This document shows, piece by piece, positions 1-12,224 of a DNA stretch of 64,000 nucleotides (its first letter is position 1; every line of letters starts with the position of its first letter). The translations under genes were made by a program, and so were the position numbers. The stretch is from Sapria himalayana (Eukaryota > Streptophyta > Magnoliopsida > Malpighiales > Rafflesiaceae): assembly GCA_029783825.1 (NCBI GenBank), contig JAREIK010016166.1:1-64000 (forward strand), given 5' to 3'. A model generated the notes under the pieces. That model was not told the origin of the DNA and searched no databases. It saw only the letters and a list, made by a program, of their open reading frames with translations.

Positions 1-3000
1 TTATATAGATATATAGATATATAGATATATAGATATATAGATAGACTGAAAGATTGATAGACAGATAAATAAATCAACATATAAATAGATAGATTTAAAA
101 AATAAATTGACAAATAGAAAAATAGATAGAAAGATAAATAACAAATAAGCAAATAGCCATATCGACAAAAAGATACAGAAATAGATAGATAGTCATATAT
201 TAAATTAAACAAATAGTTAGATAGTTAGATAGATAGGTAAATATACAGATAGATAGATAGGCATATAGATTGATATATAGATAGACATATAAATAGATAT
301 ACAGATAGTCATATTTATAGATAGAGAGATAGAAAACAAATAATAAAATATACATATAGACAAAAGATAGATAGAGAAATAGATAGATAGGCATATAGTC
401 AAAATAAATAATTAGATAGTTAGATAGATATATACGTAGATAGAGAGATAAAAAGATAGACATAAATGATTTTTTTATAGATGAATAGATAAACATATAG
501 ACATATTGACAAATAGATAGATAAAGTGATAAAGAGATAGACAGATTGACTAATTTATAGAAAGATAGTTAGACATTTAGATCGATAGAAAGACAGATAG
601 ATATATTGATTAATTGATCGACAAATTGATACATTGATAGTTAATCAGATCAGATAGATAGATTAATAGATAGATAAATATATATAGATAGATAGACAAA
701 TAGATAGAAAGATAGACAAATAAACATAGAGACAGATATATAAATATAAAGATAGTTAGATAGAAAGTAAGAAAGAACGATAGATAGATATATAGACAGA
801 AGAACATATAAATAGATATGATGATAGACATATAGAAAATATATAAATAGACTGAAATAGATTATAAAAGGATAGATAGATAGATAGATAGATAGAAAAA
901 TAGACAGATAGACTGAAAATTAGATAGATAGACAAATTGACAGGTAGTTAGATAGACAAATACATAGATAGGCAGATATACAGCTAGACAAATAGATATA
1001 TAGATAGATAGAATAAATAAACAAATATATCTTAACTTATAAATAGATAGATAGATTCACTGATAGTAAGATAGACAAATAAATAGATAGACAAATAGAC
1101 AAATAGATATATAGATAAATAGAAAAATAGCTAAATAGATATAACCAAAATTAGGTAGATAGACAGATAGATTAATTGATTGATTGATAGACACAGAGAA
1201 ACCTAATATAGGTATACTTATATATAGACAGATATATATATATATAGAAAGAAAGATAGATAGGTATATAGAACTATAAACAAATAGACAGATAGATAAA
1301 TAAATAGATAGACAACTCGAGAGATATATTGACAAATAGAAAAATAGATAGATATACAGATAAATAAATAGGCAAATAGGCATATAAACAAATAGATAGA
1401 TAGAGAGATAGAGAATTAGTCATATAGTCAAATATACAAATAGTTAGATAGTTAGATATATATATATATATAGGAAGATAGATATATAGTCATATAGATA
1501 GATATATAGATAGGTAGATAGATAGATATACATATAGACATATAGACAGATAAAAGATAAATAGATAAATAGATAAAAAGATAGAGAGATTTGAAGATAG
1601 AAATATAGACAGATATATAGATAGATTGAAAAAAATAGACAGATAAAGAAATAGTTAAATAAATAGATAGAGAGATAGAAAATAAATAGATAGGTAGACA
1701 TATAGACAAATAGATAGATATATTGATAGACATATTGACAGTTAGTCAATTTTGTAGATAGATTAGATAGATCGATAGACAAATAGACAAATAGATAGAT
1801 AAATAAATAGAATGATGGATAGACATATTCATAGATTTACAAATAAAAATATAATAAGATTGAAAAATATATAGATATACAGATAGATAGATAGATAGAT
1901 GGAAAGATATACATATAGATAGAAAGATACATTAATAGATAGATAAATAAAAGATATAAGATTCGACAAATATATATATATATATATAGATAGATAAATA
2001 GATATTTAGATAGGAAGATAGACACATTGACTAATAGTCTAGTAAATAGAAAGACTATTTGATAATTTGACAGATAAATAGATAGATAGAAAGATAGCAA
2101 GTTAGATAGGTACATATATAGTTAGATACACATTTAGATATTTAGAAAGATAGACAAATAAAGACTAGAGAGATCCACAGATAGATAGATAGATAGATAG
2201 ATAGTCAAATATAGATATAGACATATGACATATAGATAGATAGATAGATTGACAGATAAATAGCCAAATGGATAGATAGACCAATAGATCAAAAGATAGA
2301 TTGATAGATAGACTAATAGATAGAAAGATAGATTAATTGGTTGACATATAGCCTAATGGACATATAGATAGATAGATAAAATATAGTTAGATTTGCAAAT
2401 TGGTAGAGAGATAGATAAATAGATATACAAATAGATATATAGATAGACATATATACATAAAAATAGATAGATAGATTAATTAATTGATAGATATATAAGT
2501 AGATACATAGACATATATATAGAAAGCTAGGTAGACAGATAGATAGATAAATAGATAAATAGATCGATTGATAGATATATAGACAGATAGATAGACAAAT
2601 AGACTGATAGATAGAAACATAATTAGATAGTTATATAGATAGATAAATAGATAAATAGTTATAAAGTTAGATAGTTAAAAAGATTATCATATTGATAAAT
2701 TCACAAATAGATAGATAGATAGACAGATACACATATAGACATATAGACATTTAGAAATATAGATAGAAAGACATAAAGATAGATAGATACATAGATATAT
2801 AGATATATAGATATATATATATATAGATAGATATATAGATTTATATATAGATTGACAAAAAGATAGATAGACACATGGAAAGATAAATAGAAATACTGAT
2901 AAATATATTGATAGATAGACAAATAGGAAAATAGTTAAATAGACATATAGACTAATAAATATATAGAAAGATAGACCGATAAACAATTACCCATATTTTT

Positions 3001-4264
3001 AGATAGACAGAGATATAGATGCAGAAATAGATTGATAGATTGATTACTACATATATAGATATACATATATATAGTTAGACAAATATACAAATTGACATAT
3101 AGATAGATAGACAAATAGACATACAAAAAGATTAATTGACAGACAGACAAATAGATAGATAGATAGTTAGATAGATAGTTAGATAGGTAGATTGATAAAT
3201 AGTAAAATAAACAGATAGTCATATAGATAATTGGATAGATAGATATATAGATAGATAGAAATATAAATAGATATATAGCTTAGACTTATACACAAATAGA
3301 TATATATATAGAAAAATAGATAGATAGATGATTGATTGAATGATGGACACACGGATAGATAAATAGACAGATACATAGATAGAATGATCGATAGTTAGCC
3401 TTACTATAAGATCCAAAGATAGATAGACACACAGATAGATAGACCGATAGATAGATATTCAAATCAAAAAATAGATAATAGATAAATATATAGATAGGCA
3501 TATAGACAAATAGATAGATAGAAAGTTTGATAGATAAACAGATAGACATATAAATAGAAAGGCCTATAGATAGATGATAGACATGCCTAGAGATAGATAG
3601 ATATATATATATACATACATACATATAGACATATAGACAGATAGTTATTTATGTAGATAAGAAGAATGACAAATAGATAAATAGGCAAAAAGTTAGATAG
3701 ATAGATACAGAGATAAATAGATAGGTATATTGATGCATAAACATATAGAAAGATAGACAGAAAAAATATTGACAAAGTGATAGATAGATTGTTGAATAAT
3801 AGACTAATGGAAAAAAACACATATATATAGTTAGATCGATATGTAGATATAAAGTTAGATCATTAGACATAAAGATAGATAGATAGATATATAGATACAA
3901 AGATATATAGATTGATAGATTGACAGATACATAGGTAAATATATAGACAGATAAACATATAGACACATAAAAAGATAGAGAAAAAGATAGATAGATAAAT
4001 AGACAGATAGAAAAATAAACTAATAGATATATAGATACAAAAATAGACAAATACTTAGAGATATGGATAAATAGATAGTCCTATAGACAGACAGATAGAT
4101 AGATCGATCGATGGATAAATAGATAAATAGATATACAGCAAGATAAATAGGTAGATAGACATATAAATAGATAAATAAATAGACAAATAGACTGATAGAT
4201 AGATATATAAAAAGACATAGTTAGATAGAAAAATTTATAGATAAAGATATCGATAGATAGATAG

Positions 4265-4336
4265 ATATAAAAATTGACATCTAGATAGATAGATAGACAG
4301 ATATAAAAATTGACATCTAGATAGATAGATAGGTAG
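4265..4336. repeat. Two tandem copies of a 36-bp unit inside block A
   Basis: The segment containing ATATAAAAATTGACATCTAG begins at 4265 and again at 4301. The non-GATA core makes this a real duplication and not chance similarity between tetranucleotide repeats. Confidence 0.8.
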
Positions 4337-5547
4337 ACAGATAGAAATATATACAAATAGATAAATAGATAAATGCTAGACAGCTTGATAGATAGATAAA
4401 TAGATAGACATACATAGAGACAAATATAGAGTTAGACTGATAGACAGATAGAAAGATAGATTGATAGAAAAATAGACGTATAGTTAGTTAGACAGATAGA
4501 TTTATAGATAGATTGACATATCTATAGACAATAAGAAAGGTAGATAGACAAACAGACAGATAGTTATACAAATAGACAGATAGACAGACATATGGTTAGT
4601 TAGTTAGTTAATAGACAAATAGACAAATAGAGATCTATTGATTCACATATAGACTAATAGACATCTAGATAGATAGACAAATAAAGAGATAGAAGATAGA
4701 GAGAGAAAGATATAGAGAGATAAAGAGATAGAGAGTTAGACATATAGACAGATAGATAGATAATCAGACAAACATGTAGAAAGAAAAATAAAGATATTAT
4801 TAAACTGATAAACTACTAGACTAACAAACTAATAGACTAATAGATTAATAGACTGACAGATTGATATACTAAAAGAATGATAAATAGATAGACACACAAA
4901 AAGACAAATAGATAGCTACACAAATAGACAATAGATAAATAGATAGATAGACAGATAAACAAATAGACAGGTAGTTAGATAGACACATATATGATAGATA
5001 GATAGGTAGATAAACCTATATACAAATAGACAGATAGAAAATAAAGAGAGATGGATTGATAGACACATATATAGATAGATATGTAGATAAACATATATAC
5101 AAATAGACAGATAGAAAAATAGAAAGAAAGATAGATAGATAAATAGATAAAAATATATAGATAGATATATAGACTAATAGATAGATAGACATATAGATAG
5201 ATTGATAGATAGAAAAATATATAGATAGATATATAGATAGAAAAATAGATTTATAGTTAGACATATAGATAGACATATATACAAATAGACATATAGATAG
5301 ATAGACAAATAAAAAGATAGACAGATAGAAACATAGACAAATAGAGAAATAGATAAATAGACAGATAGTCAGATAGATAGATAGAAAGATAAATAAATAT
5401 ATAGAAAAATATAAAGTTAGATTGGTAGACAAATAGATGGATAGATAGATTGACACATAATCATATAGACATATAGATAGATAGATAAATAGATTTATAA
5501 ATAGATAGACATATAATATATACAATTAGATAGATAGACTAGTAGAC

Positions 5548-5560
5548 AGATAGATTGATC
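5548..5560 (+). other. Candidate target-site duplication, left copy (LINE-A)
   Basis: The 13 bases AGATAGATTGATC directly precede the non-GATA sequence of LINE-A. They match AGATAGATAGATC at 12032-12044, directly after its poly-A tail, at 12 of 13 positions. Because the target is itself GATA repeat, most of the match is expected. Only the shared GATC ending gives extra weight. Confidence 0.5.
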
Positions 5561-5669
5561 TTCCTTCTTCCTTCTTGAAATGCTCTCAACTTGTTAGAGA
5601 GAGAAATAGTTTCCTAGAGAGAGAAACCTACAATTGGGAAGAAGAAGAAGCAATTTTGAGATAATTGCA
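5561..5669 (+). other. LINE-A 5' leader
   Basis: The leader opens with the CT-rich run TTCCTTCTTCCTTCTTG. It then carries two copies of TAGAGAGAGAAA about 20 bases apart and a GAAGAAGAAGAAG run just before the ORF1 start. Plant LINE leaders often hold an internal promoter; no specific promoter site can be named from the sequence. Confidence 0.5.
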
Positions 5670-6378
5670 ATGGAATTGGATTACTTAATTAATAAGAAGT
5701 CCTTTTCTGATTTTATTAGAAAAACCGCGCCCCCTATCGCGAACTTCTCGCAATTTCAAGAAAAAAATATCGAGGAACCCTCGATATTCTTCTGCCGAGG
5801 AAATTCATAAGTTCTCTGCAACTCACACACATACGCTTGTGGAAAATTTTCGCATGGAAGGCTGCGTATTGATGATATCAGACATTCTTCGAATCACTGA
5901 AACTCAAAACTTTGATTAAAATCAGATTGATTGATGAGAAGCATGTGTTATTACAACTTCATTCCGAGGAGGATTTCCATCGCTTATGGTTGAAAGGAGT
6001 CTGGTATATCATGGGATAACCCATGAGAACCTTAAATGGACTCCAGAAATTTAACACAAGGGAGGAATCATCGTTGGCCCCCGGTATGGATTCTATTACC
6101 TATGCTCCCGATTCATTATTTTGATAAATTGGCATTATATCGTATTGCGCGTGTTTGGGCTCTCCTCTTCTTCTTGATGGTGCTACGGCAAAACTCTCTA
6201 GACCGAGTGTTGCAAGAATCTGTGTAGAGGTGGACTTACAGAAATCTCTTCCTCATCGTATCTGGATTGGAAACACAGAAGCAAGTGGTTTTGGAAAACT
6301 ATTGTTCCAGAATACCTCCCTCCTTTTTGTGCATGCTGCAGAAAGATGGGTCATGCTATAGAGGTATGTTTTGTGTAA
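5670..6378 (+). pseudogene. LINE-A ORF1 (gag-like, DUF4283 and CCHC zinc knuckle), broken
   Basis: ORF1 proteins of plant LINEs bind element RNA and build the ribonucleoprotein. The reading frame begins with an ATG at 5670 (MELDYLINKKSFSDF) and hits a stop at 5808-5810 after 46 residues. DUF4283-like sequence continues in other frames: HVLLQLHSEEDFHRLW near 5945-5995, then PVWILLPMLPIHYFDKLALY. A further shift near 6155 leads into GSPLLLDGATAKLSRPSVAR, typical of the domain's second half. A zinc knuckle of the form CX2CX3GHX4C (CACCRKMGHAIEVC) lies at about 6328-6369, and a stop follows at 6376-6378. At least three frame changes are needed, so no functional protein is made. The family assignment rests on the RIWIG and zinc-knuckle segments and is fairly secure. 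Confidence 0.82.
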
Positions 6379-6997
6379 CAAAAAAAGAAATGAAAATAAA
6401 CAGAATCTAGAAGAAAAGAAAAGAGCATTTGAAAGTAAAGGAGAAATGGTTAAATATCAAAAAAAAACCTCAACCCATTGTCCAAACACATAGACAAAAT
6501 AAAGAAGTTGAAGATCAAAATTAATTGAATATAATAGGCAGAATAGTGAAGAGGAAAGAACAGAATCCATAGAAAATGCTAAAAGGAAAGAAATGATGAA
6601 AAAAATTTCAGAACTAAATAGGAGAATCAGAAATCAAATGAAAAATAAGAAACAAAAAATAAAAGCTGCCATTGCTGGTTGAAGAAGATTCAGATGAGGA
6701 ATCAGAAATAAAAAGCTTGACTTCCCCTCTATACGGATGGGGAAGAAAATGAGCAGAAAATTAGAATCAATAACGATGACATTAATATAGAAAAACTCAA
6801 GCTAAAACAAAAAATGGGAAATAGAGATTGGGCAATTGAAGAACTAAAAATAATGGTCATTCAATTGGGTAGGGTTTAGAAGGATGAGAAGGAACAAGAA
6901 TTAAACTCTAAGAATACCTAGAAGCATGAAAAAAAAGCATTTGATAAGGTATATGAAACTAAATGCACCACTAGAGCACAGGCTAAATCCATAAGAA
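6379..6997 (+). other. LINE-A ORF1 tail and ORF1-ORF2 spacer, lysine-rich and degenerate
   Basis: Strongly A-rich sequence lies between the zinc knuckle and ORF2. Short stretches in all three frames read as Lys/Glu-rich peptides, for example RKEMMKKISELNRRIRNQMK around 6588-6650. That is compatible with the charged C-terminal part of a LINE ORF1, but no continuous frame survives. Confidence 0.5.
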
Positions 6998-7700
6998 ATG
7001 TATAAGTACATCTATTGGAATATTAGGGGAATAGCAAACCCCCCCTCAAGAAATAGATTAAAAAAACTAATATATATGCATAAAATTAATCTAATTTCGA
7101 TAGCTGAACCTATGGTGGATAAAGCTCATCTAAATTATTATAGTAATTTATTAGGATTTGAAAATGGGTATGCTAATAATAATAGAAAAATTTGGATCTT
7201 ATGGAAAGATAACTTACATATAAAAATATTAAAAGAAACTAATCAATTAATAAACTTTAGCTTAAGTCAAGATGAAAATGAAATAATAACAATAATTTAT
7301 GCAAAGAATAAAAGAGAAGAGAGAAAAGAATTATGGGAGGAAATGATAAAATTTGATGGAAAAAAAGCCTTGGATTATCGGTGGAGATTTTAATATAGTT
7401 CGAAGCATTAAAGAAAAGAAGGGTGGTAGGACACCTAATAAAGGAGGGATGTCTCACTTTAATGATATAATAAATAAAACAAATTTATATAAAGCTAAAT
7501 TTTTAGGCTCACAGTTTACATGATGTAACAACTGGAGGAAAAAAGGCACAATATGGGCGAGACTGGATAGAGTTTTATTTAATTTTAAATGGCTAGATCA
7601 AGTTGGCTCTACAGAAGTGAAGCACTTAAACAGAATCTGCTATGATCACAGCCCATTATTAATCATGATTAAAAAATCTACTCATATAGGAGGTTCCTTT
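6998..7700 (+). pseudogene. LINE-A ORF2 endonuclease domain (AP-like), broken
   Basis: This domain nicks target DNA to prime reverse transcription. The ATG at 6998 gives MYKYIYWNIRGIANPPSRNR, matching the LINE endonuclease start with its conserved Asn; AEPMV supplies the conserved Glu region. A frame change just before 7380 leads to GGDFNIV at 7380-7400, the conserved Asp-Phe-Asn motif. Further on come RLDRVL near 7560 and YDHSPLLI from 7641, with the catalytic Asp at 7644-7646 and His at 7647-7649. An in-frame TGA at about 7521 replaces a residue in the FTWCNNW region. All core motifs are visible, but the frame breaks at least twice. Confidence 0.88.
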
Positions 7701-9488
7701 AGATTCCAGAATTCTTGGTGTTTACACCATGATTTTTTAAAGATGGTGAAACAGTCTTGGAATAAAGAGACATTAGGAAATCCTATTCAAATATTAAATA
7801 ATAAGTTGAGTAGATTAAAAGTTGAATTAAAAAAGTGGAATAAGATACTTTTGGGAATAATAAAAAATATAAAAGATGCAGAGGAACTAGTATTAAAAAG
7901 AGAAATAGAATTTGAAAAAACTCAAAATATAGATAATAGAAGTGCTCTTAGTAAAGCACAAGCAGAATTAAATCTAAAAATATTAATGGAAGAGGTTTTT
8001 TGGAAACAAAAATCTAAAATTAAATGGCTTAAAGAAGGGGATAAAAATACAAAGTTTTTTCAAAAAATAGCTAAGTTAAAATATCAGAAACATAGAATTA
8101 GAGATATTAAAGATAATAGGGAAGAATGGCTTGAAAAAGATTCAGACATTCAAAACTATTTCACAAAATTTTTTGAAAATCAATAAAGTGGAACAAGAGA
8201 ACTAAAAGGAAATTCACTTTTAAAAAACATAGAAAATAAAATCACCATAGAAGATAATAACATGCTTACTAAGCATCTAGAAGAAGATGAAATCAAAACA
8301 TCGATATATAGTATGAACAAGATAGTACAGCTGGACCAGATGGATGGAACAACTATTTTTTCCAAGCCTGTTGGGATATAATAAAGAAGGATATAGAAAA
8401 AGTGCTTAATAGTATATTTTGTGGGGCTGAATTTGGAAAAAAATGGGGAAGTTTTCATATTATTTTATACCTAAAATAGAGAATCGCAGAAAGGAGAAGA
8501 TTTTAGACCAATAAGCCTATGCAACACTATTTACAAAATTGTTTCTAAAATTTTACAAAATAGATTAAATTCAATTTTACCTAAAATTATTTCTAAAGAA
8601 CAAACCGGTTTTATGAAAAATAGATTAATAATGGAAAATATATGCTTGGCTAAAGAGATGAGTAGAGAAATAGGATCCAAATCAAGAGGGCAAAATGTTA
8701 TTATAAAATTGGATATATCCAAGGATTTTGATAGAGTAGAATGGAGCATTCTCTGTTCTATCATGAGAAAGATGGGTTTCTCCGAAACATGGATAGATTT
8801 GATTTATAGATATTTCTAATACATGGGCTAGAATTATCACAAATGGAAAGGTAGGAGAAGAAATAATTCCAGTTAGAGGTTTAAGACAGGGTGATCCACT
8901 TTCACCATCATTATTTAACATTTATCTGGAACTCTTAATAGTTAACCTTAAAGATAAAATGAGGAAGGGTAGGATAGACACATTCAGACAGCCGAGGAAC
9001 ACTCCATTAGTGAGTTGTCTTGGCATATGCAGATGATGTAATTATATTCACTAATGACAGTAGCAAATCACTACATAATATGATGAACTTATTGAAATGC
9101 ATGGAGGAAGAAAACATGTCAAAAATTAAATAAAAAAATGCCAATACATGATATCACATAAGGCTCCAAATTGCATTAGCTCATAAAATCAAAACATTTT
9201 AGGCTTCTCTCATAATAAAAAAGAAATGATCTATTTGGGCTGCCCGATATATGAAGGTAAACTTAAGATAATATATTTAGAATTTTTATTAAATAAAATA
9301 AAAAAAAAATCTCGGGATGAAAAGAGGAATACTTAAGTATGGGGGTAGAATTACTTTAATAAACACGTTTTAGAAAGTCTTCTAATGCATAATATTAGGA
9401 TAATTCAACCTTCAATTTGTATTATTAAAAAATCGAAAAAAAATTAGCTAACTTTCTATGGGAAAAAAAAGGGTAAATATAAATTACA
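7701..9488 (+). pseudogene. LINE-A ORF2 reverse transcriptase domain, broken
   Basis: The linker EVFWKQKSKIKWLKEGDKNT (about 7993-8052) is the usual plant LINE sequence before the polymerase. RT motifs follow in shifting frames: STAGPDGW (8326-8350), FRPISLCNTIYKIVSKIL (about 8498-8555), ISKEQTGFM (8590-8615), KLDISKDFDRVEW (8706-8744), RGLRQGDPLSPSLFN (8875-8920) and LAYADDVIIF (9020-9049). The catalytic YADD box is at 9026-9037. The usual Ala in KAFDRVEW is Asp here. A stop at about 8818, several indels and multiple stops after YADD (9120-9480) destroy the frame. The region just before 9489 resembles the KNKLHWKKW segment that is intact in LINE-B. Confidence 0.9.
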
Positions 9489-10226
9489 TTGGAAAAAATG
9501 GAGAGACTTATGCTACCCAGTTCAAGAAGCTGGATTGGGTTTTGTAAATCTTATGGATTTAGCAAAAGCAAGTGCAAGCAAGAGATGGTGGAGGTTGAAG
9601 AAAATAATAGCCTATGGTCAAAATTTATGAGGGCAAAATATTGTATTAAGGATGATATCATTAAAGTAAAGAATAAAAGTATGTGTTCACAGATATGGAC
9701 ACAAATGCTTAAGCAAAAAGAATTAGTTGATAGATTTTATACACTTACTAAAAAAGGATGGAAATGGAATTTAAGCTTGGATGGAGCATTCTCACTAAAA
9801 ATGATTAAAAATGAATTAAGAAAAAAGTTAAAAGAACATAAATTATTCAAATGGGCTTGGAATAATGATAATCCACAAAAAATTAAAACTTGTATGGGGA
9901 AAGTTTTATCTAATATTATCCCAATTGATAATAATTTAAAGAAAAAAGGTATTAAACTCGTATCTAGATGCGAGTGTTGCTTAAATGAAATTGAAACATT
10001 GGATCATCTCCTTTCACACGGGAGAGTAGCAGCGGAGCTATGGAAAAGACTAGGTTTAGAAATGAATTTAAAATATGAACTTCTAAACTTGAAATGTAGG
10101 CTTCAGAAATGGATTAACCTAAAAGTTTATAGTCCAGTGCAGAAATGGATTAAAATTAATGTGCCATTATTAGTTATCTGGTGCATTTGGAAGGCTAGAA
10201 ATAAAAGTTGATTCGAAGGTCATAAG
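9489..10226 (+). pseudogene. LINE-A ORF2 zf-RVT region
   Basis: The best-preserved part of LINE-A is a 240-codon frame from 9489 to 10211. It contains KKGWKWNLSLDGAFSLKMIK and then the zf-RVT (zinc-binding RT-associated) block: PIDNNLKKKGIKLVSRCECC followed by EIETLDHLLSHG and LW, at about 9925-10045. It closes with VIWCIWKARNKS and a stop at 10209-10211. In plant LINEs this domain lies between RT and RNase H and is thought to help in nucleic-acid binding. LINE-B has the same block at 21800-21970. Confidence 0.87.
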
Positions 10227-10843
10227 ATGATAATAGAAGATATCTGGAAAGATATTAAAGAAGAAACAAGTAAAATTTCAGAATTGTACCCTATAAAAAG
10301 TCAAGGCTCGAAGAGGGATAAAGAAACTTTAATTTTTTGGAATCTAAAAGAACATCAACCTAAACATTTTAAAGTAATATGTATAAAATGGGAAAAACCA
10401 CCTCAAGGAAGGATAGCTCTAAACACAGATGGTAGCTTCGATAGAGATATGGGCGAAGTAGGAGGTGGAGGAGTTATTAGAGACTCGAAAGGACGGCTAA
10501 TATTAGCCTTCAGTAGAAAGATGCAAGCATCCTCGACCGTTCATGCTGAGATATTAGCTTTAAGAGAGGGTATTAAGTTATGTAGAAACAAGAAATTAAA
10601 AATATAGATATTCAAATAGATTCGAAAGTTGTGGTTAATTTAATCAAAAAGTAGACTATGATGTGGAAATATGAAGATGACATAGAGGATATTTTAAATG
10701 ATATGAAATTGTTAAACTTTTCTATAAAGCACATTTTTAGAGAGGCAAATGCATTAGCAGATATTTTAGCTAAAGAGGGAAAAAAGAAAGGTGATCAGGA
10801 TTATAATGAAGTAAATTTACCAAAAAATTTACTGGAATATTAA
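10227..10843 (+). pseudogene. LINE-A ORF2 C-terminal RNase H domain (RVT_3 type)
   Basis: RNase H degrades the RNA strand of the RNA-DNA hybrid. The domain begins near LNTDGSFDRDMG, with the first catalytic Asp at 10428-10430. GGGGVIRDSKG and HAEILAL follow (Glu at 10548-10550). A frame change near 10600 leads to IDSKVVVNL (Asp at about 10619-10621), and the domain ends with REANALADILAKEG (fourth Asp at 10760-10762). All four acidic residues expected of the fold are present. The stop is at 10841-10843. This plant-type RNase H, of the family also found in stand-alone plant proteins, is a known addition to certain plant L1 LINEs. Confidence 0.88.
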
Positions 10844-12032
10844 AACTTGATAGTAAAGAGTTTCATTATATTATAAAAAATAAAAATATTAATTAGAACT
10901 TTCCATTCAAATAGGAAAATAAGCCCGTATAAAAGATCACCCTGGTCCTGAGGGGCGATTGAGATAAGGTAAGTGGCTTTTGTTTTTTCTGTTTGTATTT
11001 TTCTGCTTTTCTTGTTTTCTACAGGTAGAAAGAAGGAATAAATTGAAATTAATTGAAATAACATCAGGGGACTGGTTTGGGAAAAGATAATGGATATATA
11101 AATGTAGTATGATCTGTAGGTACATATTCTGCTTGTCCATAGTTTGATTATGATTGGAAAGCTAGATATGTTTAAATGGTATTACTAGTAGCGGGTATTA
11201 TATATGCTGGAAGTCTGTGCTATTCTGGAGGTCTGTGTTATTAAGTGTGCGTTGCTGGTAGTTGCTGGAAGTCTGTTTCTATTGTATATAGGAAGTCTGT
11301 ATTAAATAGGTCAATTCTGTATAAGTTAAAGAGGATAGTGAAGGAATGAAAAGCAAAAAGATGGAAGAAAGCAGAACATTTCAAATAAATCAGAACTGCA
11401 ATGGAGCTGTTCCTGATGCTTCAAGTCATATTGATAATTGATTTGAACAGGCAAGGGGGAATACTAGTCAAATTGATAATTGATTTAAGTCTGATGCAAT
11501 CTGTATAATAGATTTGATCTTGTGTAGGAAAAAAGTGCAGGTGAATGAATATAAATAATAGCATTCAATAATTAATTACATGGGAGGACAGCTTATAAAG
11601 ATGTTCAAAATCCCAGTCATCAGTATAATATAGTGGAAGGAGTTAGCTAAAAATGCTGGAGGGAGAATTACACTCAGATTTAAAGAGATAAGAAACTGAT
11701 AAAGCACCGAAATATAGAAAGAAGAAAAATAAAGCTTATTATACTCATTGAAAGATTGTTAAAGCAATACAAGGGATAAGCTATCATTATAAGGATAGTC
11801 ATTAACCCCCAGAAGGAATTGCTTATTGGACAAAAAAGTAAAGATAGGGGTCATAGATTAGCATAGCCATTGCACAAATAAAATTATATTTTATTAGATT
11901 GGTCAAATGTATTTTATTTATTTGAAGAATGGGTGTAAAAGGGCTAAGGGTAGATGATAGTTTGTATTAATGGTATTCCTCCGCCAAAAGAGAGGGTTAT
12001 TATTAATAAAATAATATTTTACAAAAAAAAAA
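10844..12032 (+). other. LINE-A 3' UTR and poly-A tail
   Basis: This is non-coding sequence after ORF2. It contains CCTGGTCCTGAGGGGCGATT near 10940, which has a counterpart in LINE-B near 22950 (TCCTAATGGGCGAAAAGGG). A diverged segment with repeated GGAAGTCTGT lies at 11200-11300. The 3'-terminal block with CCTCCGCCAAAAGAGA is at about 11978-11993. A run of A residues ends at 12032, directly against GATAGATAGATC. Confidence 0.75.
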
Positions 12033-12044
12033 GATAGATAGATC
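12032..12044 (+). other. Candidate target-site duplication, right copy (LINE-A)
   Basis: AGATAGATAGATC lies right after the poly-A tail and pairs with 5548-5560, differing at one base. Confidence 0.5.
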
Positions 12045-12182
12045 AGCAGATATAAAGAAATACAGATAGATAGATAGATAGATAGATAGACAATTAGACA
12101 GATAGACATATATATAGATAAACATATAGAAATATAGACAGATAGACAGAAAAATTGATAGATAGATAAATATATAGAAGAC

Positions 12183-12224
<42 letters not shown>

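Larger units (their letters stand above)
1..5560 (+). repeat. GATA satellite block A (GATA on + strand)
   Basis: Nearly the whole stretch is built from GATA with frequent GACA, GAAA, AAAT and GATT variants, so it is a degenerate tetranucleotide array and not a clean microsatellite. It starts at the window edge, so its true left end is unknown. A GA-enriched patch lies near 4690-4740. Variants of the form TAGACTAATAGA are common at 4800-4870. A 36-bp unit is duplicated at 4265-4336. The complementary strand has no stop in any frame of a pure TATC run, which produces long artefactual Tyr-Leu-Ser-Ile reading frames. I see no gene in it. Confidence 0.95.
5561..12032 (+). mobile_element. LINE-A: near full-length, decayed plant L1-type retrotransposon
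   Basis: A 6.5-kb non-LTR element interrupts the GATA satellite. In order it has a CT-rich 5' leader, a gag-like ORF1 (DUF4283 domain and CCHC zinc knuckle), and ORF2 with AP-type endonuclease, reverse transcriptase, zf-RVT and RNase H domains. A 1.2-kb 3' UTR and a poly-A tail follow, and GATA resumes at once. The last 60 bases share GGTATTCCTCCGCCAAAAGA with LINE-B, which defines the family's 3' end. Many stops and frameshifts in both ORFs show that it is dead. L1-type elements of plants are known to carry this domain order. The boundaries are the points where GATA repeat gives way to unique sequence, so they should be good to a few bases. Confidence 0.93.

Noticed and set aside
200..5525. 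Long - strand reading frames rich in Tyr, Leu, Ser and Ile in block A (and the same in blocks B, C and F)
   Set aside because: They are direct translations of degenerate TATC repeat, overlap each other in several frames and have no gene-like features.
5860..5920. Similarity of TTGATGATATCAGACAT in LINE-A (about 5869) to the same words near 58331
   Set aside because: The exact match is about 17 bases with only loose likeness after it. There is no LINE domain near 58331, so chance or a short AT-rich coincidence is more likely.
8180..8921. - strand frames opposite the LINE-A reverse transcriptase
   Set aside because: They are antisense to recognised RT motifs and have no family likeness of their own.
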